Assembly: GCA_944380395.1 (NCBI GenBank)
Contig: CALWHM010000003.1
Span: 1-64,000 of the forward strand
Length of the DNA: 64,000 bases
Direction of reading: 5' to 3'
Source: an uncultured Clostridia bacterium
Lineage (GTDB): Bacteria; Bacillota; Clostridia; Christensenellales; UBA3700
The translations under genes and the position numbers were made by a program. The notes beneath the pieces were generated by a model that did no database searches, was not told the DNA's origin, and saw only the letters and a program-made list of their open reading frames with translations. Numbering within the stretch: the stretch's first letter is position 1; the number at the start of each line of letters is the position of its first letter. This document shows positions 61,420-64,000 of the stretch, piece after piece.

Positions 61420-64000
61420 TTATTTTTTGCGCTTTCTTACCAGCGTGCTGCCCTGCCCGAACAGGTATTCCAACTCATAGATAAGCCCGGGTTTTATCGT
61501 AACGTTATGAGAAGAGCGGAACAGCTTTCCGCCTATCTGCATAAACACGCGGCTGCGCCCGGGGCGTTCGGAAAGCGCCTTATTTGCTTCCCCTATCCTG
61601 CCTTCGTCGCGCACGTTGATGTAAAGGTCGTCCGCGTCCTCTTCTTCCTCATCCGTATCCGCGCCGTCCAACGTCCAGGGCGTGACCTTGCGCACGTTTA
61701 CGGTGGTATTGCCCACGCCCGCGTTCAATACGCCTTCTATAAGCACTATTTTATCGTCCTGGAAATTATCCCTGTTGGCGGCAAAGCTCTTGGGGAAAGC
61801 CACCACCTCTATGGAGCCGTACATATCTTCCAGCCTGCCTATTGCCATAAGCTCATTGGATTTGGTAACCTTGGTGCCTATATTGTGCAGCATTCCGCCT
61901 ATCACCACCCGCTGCCCGTCGTAAGTTTTTATCATCTCCTTGACTTCGTCGTCCAGCGCTTCACCGCTCTCTTCCTGCTCTTCTTCACTTGCTTCGGAAC
62001 GCAAAAGCGGCTGGATCATACTCAAATTAAAGTCCAGCTCCTTGAACTTTTCCGCGTAGTCTTCCAAGGGGTGCCCGGACATATATATGCCCAGCACCTC
62101 CTTTTCGTATATCAGCTTTTGCATTCTGCCGTATTCCCTGGTGCGCGGCATTTCGTCCACTATGTCTGAACCGTCGTCATACATATCGAACAGGCTCATC
62201 TGATTGCTGCCTTCGTTCTTTTTTATCTGCTGCCACTTTGCCATAACCGTGTCGTACACCGCCCAAAGCGCGGAACGGTTATAGCCGAAGCAGTCGAAAG
62301 CGCCCGCCTTTATCAGATTTTCCACCAGCTTTTTATTCAATGTGCCCGCGGGCAGCCGCTTGAATATCTCATTGAACGATTGATACTCCCCGTTCTTTTC
62401 CCTCTCTTCCACAAGCGTCTGCATTGCAGCCATTCCCACGCCCTTTATGCCGCAAAGTCCGAACCTGAGTCCGCCGTTTTCCACCTTGAACTCCGCAAAA
62501 CTCTTGTTGATGTTCGGCGGGAATATCTCAAAGTTGTACTTGCGCAGATAAGTGAGATACTTTTCCACCTCGTCCGCGCTGGTTATCCTGTTGTTTATGA
62601 CGGCGGCTATAAATTCGATGGGATAATAGCACTTGTAAAACGCGGTTTCGTATGCCAGCACGGCGTAAGCCGCCGCGTGCGACTTATTGAACGCGTAACT
62701 TGCAAACTTCTGCATATCCGCGAATATGTTCTCCGCCACAGCAAGCGGCACGCCCCTTTTTTCACAGCCGTCCACGGCGGGCTGACCTTTTTTATCTATG
62801 CTGCCGTCCTTATTGTAAGTGGGCGGAACTTCCTTGCAGCCGTGCAAAAACACCGTTTTTTCCGCCTTCATTATGTCAACTTTCTTCTTGCCCATCGCGC
62901 GGCGCAGAAGGTCCGCCCTGCCCAGCGAAAAACCGGCAAGCGACTGCACTATCTGCATTACCTGCTCCTGATACACCATTATGCCGTAACTGTTGCTCAA
63001 AATGGGTTCAAGCAGCGGGTGCGCGTACTTTATTTTTTCCGGATTGTGCTTGTTAGCCACATATTCGGGAATCTTGTCCATAGGACCGGGACGGTAAAGG
63101 GAGATACCCGCTATTATATCTTCCATATTCTCCGGGCGCAGCTGGCGCATAAACTTTTTCATACCCGCGCCTTCAAGCTGGAACACCGCGTCCGTTTCGC
63201 CCGTGGAGATAAGCTCGTATACCTTGGGATCTTCATACCCCAGCTTGGAAAAGTCCACGTCCACACCGTGATCTTCCAGCACGTATTGGTGCGCCTTTCT
63301 CACGTCTGTGAGCGTTTTCAAACCGAGGAAGTCCATTTTGAGCATGCCCAGCTCTTCCACCTCGTCTTTTTGATATTGAGTGGTTATGTCTTCCCCGTTC
63401 TTCTGCAAGGGCACGTAGTCGGAGATGACTTCCTTGCATATCACCACGCCCGCCGCGTGCTTGGAGCACTGCCTGGGCATGCCCTCTATTTTCAGCGCCA
63501 TATCTATGACGCGGTGCATTTCGTTTGAAGTGTTGTAGATGTCCACCACTTCCGGGGAATAATGGCTTTTGACTTCCTCCCCGTCCTTGCCCACGTTCTT
63601 TTCGGGATACAGCACCTTTTCCAAAGTGACGTCGGGGGCGTTGTCTATCGCCTTGGTCGTTCTGTTCACCAAAGCAAGCGGCACGCCGTACACGCGCGCC
63701 ACGTCCTTTATGGCGCCCTTTGCCTTCATCGTGCCCAGCGCCAATATCTGGCACACCTTTTCACTTCCGTACTTTCTCACGACGTAATCTATCACTTCCC
63801 CGCGGCGCTCGTAACAAAAGTCCACGTCAAAGTCGGGCGCGGAAATACGCTCCGGGTTCAAAAATCTTTCAAAAAGCAGCTGGTATTTGAGCGGGTCCAC
63901 GTTTGTTATGCCTATGGCGTAAGCTATTATACTGCTCACGCCGCTGCCGCGCCCCGCGCCCACGGGAATGCCTTGGCTTTTCGCGTAATGAATAAAGTCC
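61420..64000 (-). CDS. dnaE: DNA polymerase III alpha subunit (DnaE), 3' part; 5' end outside the window
   Basis: About 860 C-terminal residues are present and the frame runs off the right edge. The replicative polymerase core shows GAGRGSGVSSIIAYAIGIT, the catalytic Asp pair APDFDVDFCYERR, SKHAAGVVI, GISLYRPGPM, GIMVYQEQVMQI and the HhH region FNEIFKRLPAGTLNKKLVENLIKAGAFD. A C-terminal OB-fold part follows (VVIGGMLHNIGTKVTKSNELMAIGRLEDMYGSIEVVAFP). This is DnaE1-like rather than PolC, as no exonuclease insertion is seen. No terminator lies between its stop and the pfkA promoter, so read-through is likely. Confidence 0.95.
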   Translation of the reverse strand, partial: DFIHYAKSQGIPVGAGRGSGVSSIIAYAIGITNVDPLKYQLLFERFLNPERISAPDFDVDFCYERRGEVIDYVVRKYGSEKVCQILALGTMKAKGAIKDVARVYGVPLALVNRTTKAIDNAPDVTLEKVLYPEKNVGKDGEEVKSHYSPEVVDIYNTSNEMHRVIDMALKIEGMPRQCSKHAAGVVICKEVISDYVPLQKNGEDITTQYQKDEVEELGMLKMDFLGLKTLTDVRKAHQYVLEDHGVDVDFSKLGYEDPKVYELISTGETDAVFQLEGAGMKKFMRQLRPENMEDIIAGISLYRPGPMDKIPEYVANKHNPEKIKYAHPLLEPILSNSYGIMVYQEQVMQIVQSLAGFSLGRADLLRRAMGKKKVDIMKAEKTVFLHGCKEVPPTYNKDGSIDKKGQPAVDGCEKRGVPLAVAENIFADMQKFASYAFNKSHAAAYAVLAYETAFYKCYYPIEFIAAVINNRITSADEVEKYLTYLRKYNFEIFPPNINKSFAEFKVENGGLRFGLCGIKGVGMAAMQTLVEEREKNGEYQSFNEIFKRLPAGTLNKKLVENLIKAGAFDCFGYNRSALWAVYDTVMAKWQQIKKNEGSNQMSLFDMYDDGSDIVDEMPRTREYGRMQKLIYEKEVLGIYMSGHPLEDYAEKFKELDFNLSMIQPLLRSEASEEEQEESGEALDDEVKEMIKTYDGQRVVIGGMLHNIGTKVTKSNELMAIGRLEDMYGSIEVVAFPKSFAANRDNFQDDKIVLIEGVLNAGVGNTTVNVRKVTPWTLDGADTDEEEEDADDLYINVRDEGRIGEANKALSERPGRSRVFMQIGGKLFRSSHNVTIKPGLIYELEYLFGQGSTLVRKRKK

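Overview
The window looks like chromosomal DNA of a Gram-positive, obligately or mainly anaerobic member of the Clostridia (Bacillota). The grounds are AGGAGG-type ribosome binding sites, many lipobox lipoproteins and no outer-membrane genes, Firmicutes-type families (DUF1292, DUF1846, DUF815, DUF368, CdaA, a BofA-like protein), a dnaE-pfkA neighbourhood, a PPi-type phosphofructokinase and two sodium/sugar GPH-type symporters. A finer placement (for example Christensenellales) is a guess. No transposase, phage, tRNA or CRISPR locus was seen. Most genes lie on the minus strand, and promoters are strikingly regular (TTGACA-like, 17-bp spacer, TATAAT-like).

Layout. 1-1.6 kb: a probable rRNA-operon promoter and leader firing off the left edge, then a 5'-truncated surface-protein remnant. 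1.6-10 kb: beta-mannosidase, a lipoprotein, a small regulator with an HD hydrolase, a DUF815 ATPase, and 4-alpha-glucanotransferase translationally coupled to a phosphopantetheinyl-transferase-like gene. 10-14.7 kb: an operon of three WG-repeat lipoproteins, then acyl carrier protein. 14.8-21 kb: two GPH symporters and a CDF metal exporter around a 1.4-kb gene-free block of tandem and hairpin repeats. 21-27.4 kb: an F1Fo ATP synthase operon (atpB-E-F-A-G-D-C) without a free delta gene. 27.5-34 kb: a small lipoprotein, a second repeat-rich gene-free block, DUF368, an old-yellow-enzyme-type flavoprotein and a GH27 alpha-galactosidase. 34-46 kb: a metallophosphoesterase lipoprotein, a large single-pass surface protein, phosphoglycerate mutase, a BofA-like protein, cdaA-DUF1015-lysC, and holA with two membrane proteins. 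46-55 kb: glycerol use (dhaKL, gldA, and a three-gene glycerol-3-phosphate-dehydrogenase-like set). 55-64 kb: DUF1846, DUF1292, a coiled-coil membrane protein, PPi-PFK, PfkA and the 3' part of dnaE.

The gene set fits a sugar and glycerol fermenter. Mannosidase, galactosidase, glucanotransferase and GPH symporters feed glycolysis through two phosphofructokinases and ApgM. Glycerol enters through GldA/DhaK or through glycerol-3-phosphate oxidation.

The most unusual point is the ATP synthase. The alpha subunit starts with about 75 residues that read as the C-terminal domain of the delta subunit, no separate atpH exists, and the c subunit carries a signal-peptide-like presequence. Other points worth a second look are a 278-bp element with perfect 24-bp terminal inverted repeats, a family of 22-bp AT palindromes shared by both gene-free blocks, in-frame duplicated C-termini in the WG lipoprotein operon, and several genes whose start codon coincides with the predicted transcription start.
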